Source: Proteiniclasticum sp043951855
GTDB lineage: Bacteria; Bacillota; Clostridia; Clostridiales; Clostridiaceae
Length of the DNA stretch: 41,268 nucleotides
Reading direction: 5' to 3'
Assembly (NCBI RefSeq): GCF_043951855.1
Contig: NZ_JBINJW010000024.1
Coordinates: forward strand, 1 to 41,268
Below the pieces are notes generated by a model. The model made no database searches, had not been told where the DNA came from, and was given only the letters and a program-made list of their open reading frames with translations. Positions 40,369 to 41,268 of the stretch are shown piece after piece; position 1 is the first letter of the stretch, and each line of letters opens with the position of its first letter. A program made the position numbers and the translations under genes.

Positions 40369-40989
40369 TTAGATGATTTTCAGTTTCAGCTTCTCTACAG
40401 CACTTCTGATGCTGTAGTTGTCTACAATCGGTGTCTGGTCGGAATAGAAGATTTCCCCATTCTTATGCAACAGGGAAACGCTTACGCCGAATTTGCGGTA
40501 TACAGAAAGGCTGGGATCCTTATCCTTGATGGTCTCATAATTGTCGCTGAGCATCCTGAGGATCCTCGACATATCTTCGATACTCAGATGTCCCTGGTTA
40601 AGCAGATCTTCGGAGATATACATGTACAGGATATCTTCGAAACTGTACTCTTCCTTTCCCTTAAAGATTTCCTCATACAGATTGATGATCTCTTTATTCA
40701 GAATCTGAAGGCTCAGAAGCTCTTCTCGTCTTCTCACCATGGATTCCGGAATGTCTGATGAAAACTTGTCTGCCAGATCATCCAGGGAAGCTCCGTCTTT
40801 CATGTTGAGAATCTGATGGATCCGGTCCTTGATCTTTTCTCTGGGAAAGAAGGTTTCCTGTCCCGTGTAGGTTGATTTCTTCATGAACCACTCTTCTGGG
40901 ATCAGTTTCTTTCTTTTCCATCTATAGAGCTGTCCGTAGGATATATTCATTTCAACCAGTAAATCTTTCTTGGAAATTAGTTCTTCCAT
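40369..40989 (-). CDS. YhbD-like DUF4004 regulator with MerR-type HTH
   Basis: 206 residues. The N terminus (about 5-65) is a MerR-like winged helix: SKKDLLVEMNISYGQLYRWKRKKLIP in outline (KDLL..MNISYGQLYRWKRK), then REKIKDRIHQIL. The remainder (DGASLDDLADKFSSD and a helical C-terminal domain) fits DUF4004 proteins found with bactofilin genes. The ATG at 40989 has GAGGTG 6 nt upstream; the longer frame to 41106 is not used. First gene of the operon and probable regulator of it through the palindrome at 41013-41030. Confidence 0.82.
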   Translation of the reverse strand: MEELISKKDLLVEMNISYGQLYRWKRKKLIPEEWFMKKSTYTGQETFFPREKIKDRIHQILNMKDGASLDDLADKFSSDIPESMVRRREELLSLQILNKEIINLYEEIFKGKEEYSFEDILYMYISEDLLNQGHLSIEDMSRILRMLSDNYETIKDKDPSLSVYRKFGVSVSLLHKNGEIFYSDQTPIVDNYSIRSAVEKLKLKII

Positions 40990-41009
40990 ATTGCTCACCT
41001 CTTGATGAG

Positions 41010-41038
41010 AGTGTAACATAACATTGTTACGTTGTAAA
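41010..41038 (-). promoter_or_regulatory. promoter of the DUF4004/bactofilin operon with operator in its spacer
   Basis: On the minus strand -35 TTTACA (41038-41033), 17-bp spacer, -10 TACACT (41015-41010). GTAACA-N6-TGTTAC (41013-41030) fills the spacer and reaches into the -10 box, as in MerR-type promoters, although those usually have longer spacers. Transcription would start near 41003, giving a leader of about 14 nt. Confidence 0.55.
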
Positions 41039-41163
41039 GAGGGTACATGAAATAAACTGGAATTTTCATGAATTATTATCAGATCACAAATATCACACGG
41101 TATCAAGGCGTATCAGCTGATTATATTTGATGTTTTAGCTCATTTAACTTTAAAATCATCAAC

Positions 41164-41221
41164 GTAACAAACCCCTATTCTTCTCCTGTGCTGATTCTTC
41201 CTGAAAAGATGCAGCGTAACA
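41164..41221. promoter_or_regulatory. two further GTAACA half-sites at the window end
   Basis: GTAACA recurs at 41164-41169 and 41216-41221, both preceded by CG like the site at 41025-41031 (TGTTACG on the plus strand). They may serve a gene beyond the window; no full palindrome is seen. Confidence 0.3.
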
Positions 41222-41268
41222 GACCTCATCATAAAACCTGCATCTGCTCTCTTTTTGATTGAGGTCAA

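Overview
The window looks like chromosomal DNA from a Gram-positive, probably anaerobic Firmicute of the class Clostridia. The evidence is strong AGGAGG-type ribosome binding sites, lipoboxes and Gram-positive signal peptides, sigma-A promoters, short U-tailed intrinsic terminators, and Firmicutes-type families (OpuA with CBS domains, YhaN/YhaO, DUF4004 plus bactofilins, DUF2975 plus small XRE regulator, CdaR/PucR-type regulator). The genus cannot be read from this stretch. I see no phage, IS element or CRISPR. 38 protein genes and one tRNA-Ser are supported.

Layout. 0-3 kb: a YbaK-type tRNA deacylase, an SDR dehydrogenase and an MFS exporter. 3-7.7 kb: a PucR/CdaR-type regulator divergent from a two-gene redox operon (Old-Yellow-Enzyme/2,4-dienoyl-CoA reductase type flavoprotein plus SDR). 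8-9 kb: a secreted SGNH hydrolase. 9.5-11.8 kb: a three-gene operon (DUF2975 membrane protein, small XRE regulator, lipoprotein) whose promoter is bracketed by two copies of one palindrome. 11.8-13.8 kb: a ROK kinase and a LolA-like lipoprotein. 14-17 kb: a complete glycine betaine OpuA ABC transporter with a strong promoter and a hairpin in its leader. 17.4-18.3 kb: an aldo/keto reductase. 18.8-21.6 kb: a large secreted protein with seven Ig-like repeats of two alternating subtypes. 22-23.4 kb: a MATE exporter. 23.6-27.7 kb: a visibly more A+T-rich block (small membrane protein, M20 amidohydrolase, YfcC-type permease, divergent Crp/Fnr regulator) ending beside tRNA-Ser(CGA). 27.9-33.2 kb: an aldo/keto reductase and the YhaN/YhaO SMC-like nuclease pair. 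33.4-37.7 kb: an SRPBCC protein, a polyamine-type acetyltransferase, a small lipoprotein, glmM and an AIM24-family protein.

The most unusual part is 37.8-41.0 kb. A DUF4004 (YhbD-like) regulator starts an operon that runs to a bactofilin, then four tandem genes for 63-residue proteins that I cannot assign to a known family, then a second bactofilin and a terminator. The four small genes repeat with a 247/248/247 bp period. Two are identical in protein and differ by four synonymous bases. The linker between them carries what looks like a copy of the 3' end of the bactofilin gene. A bactofilin scaffold operon with an amplifying set of microproteins is the best candidate here for an undescribed system.

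Start codons were chosen from ribosome binding site spacing, and several genes begin inside the longest open frame. Function calls rest on motif recognition by eye; no database search was run.
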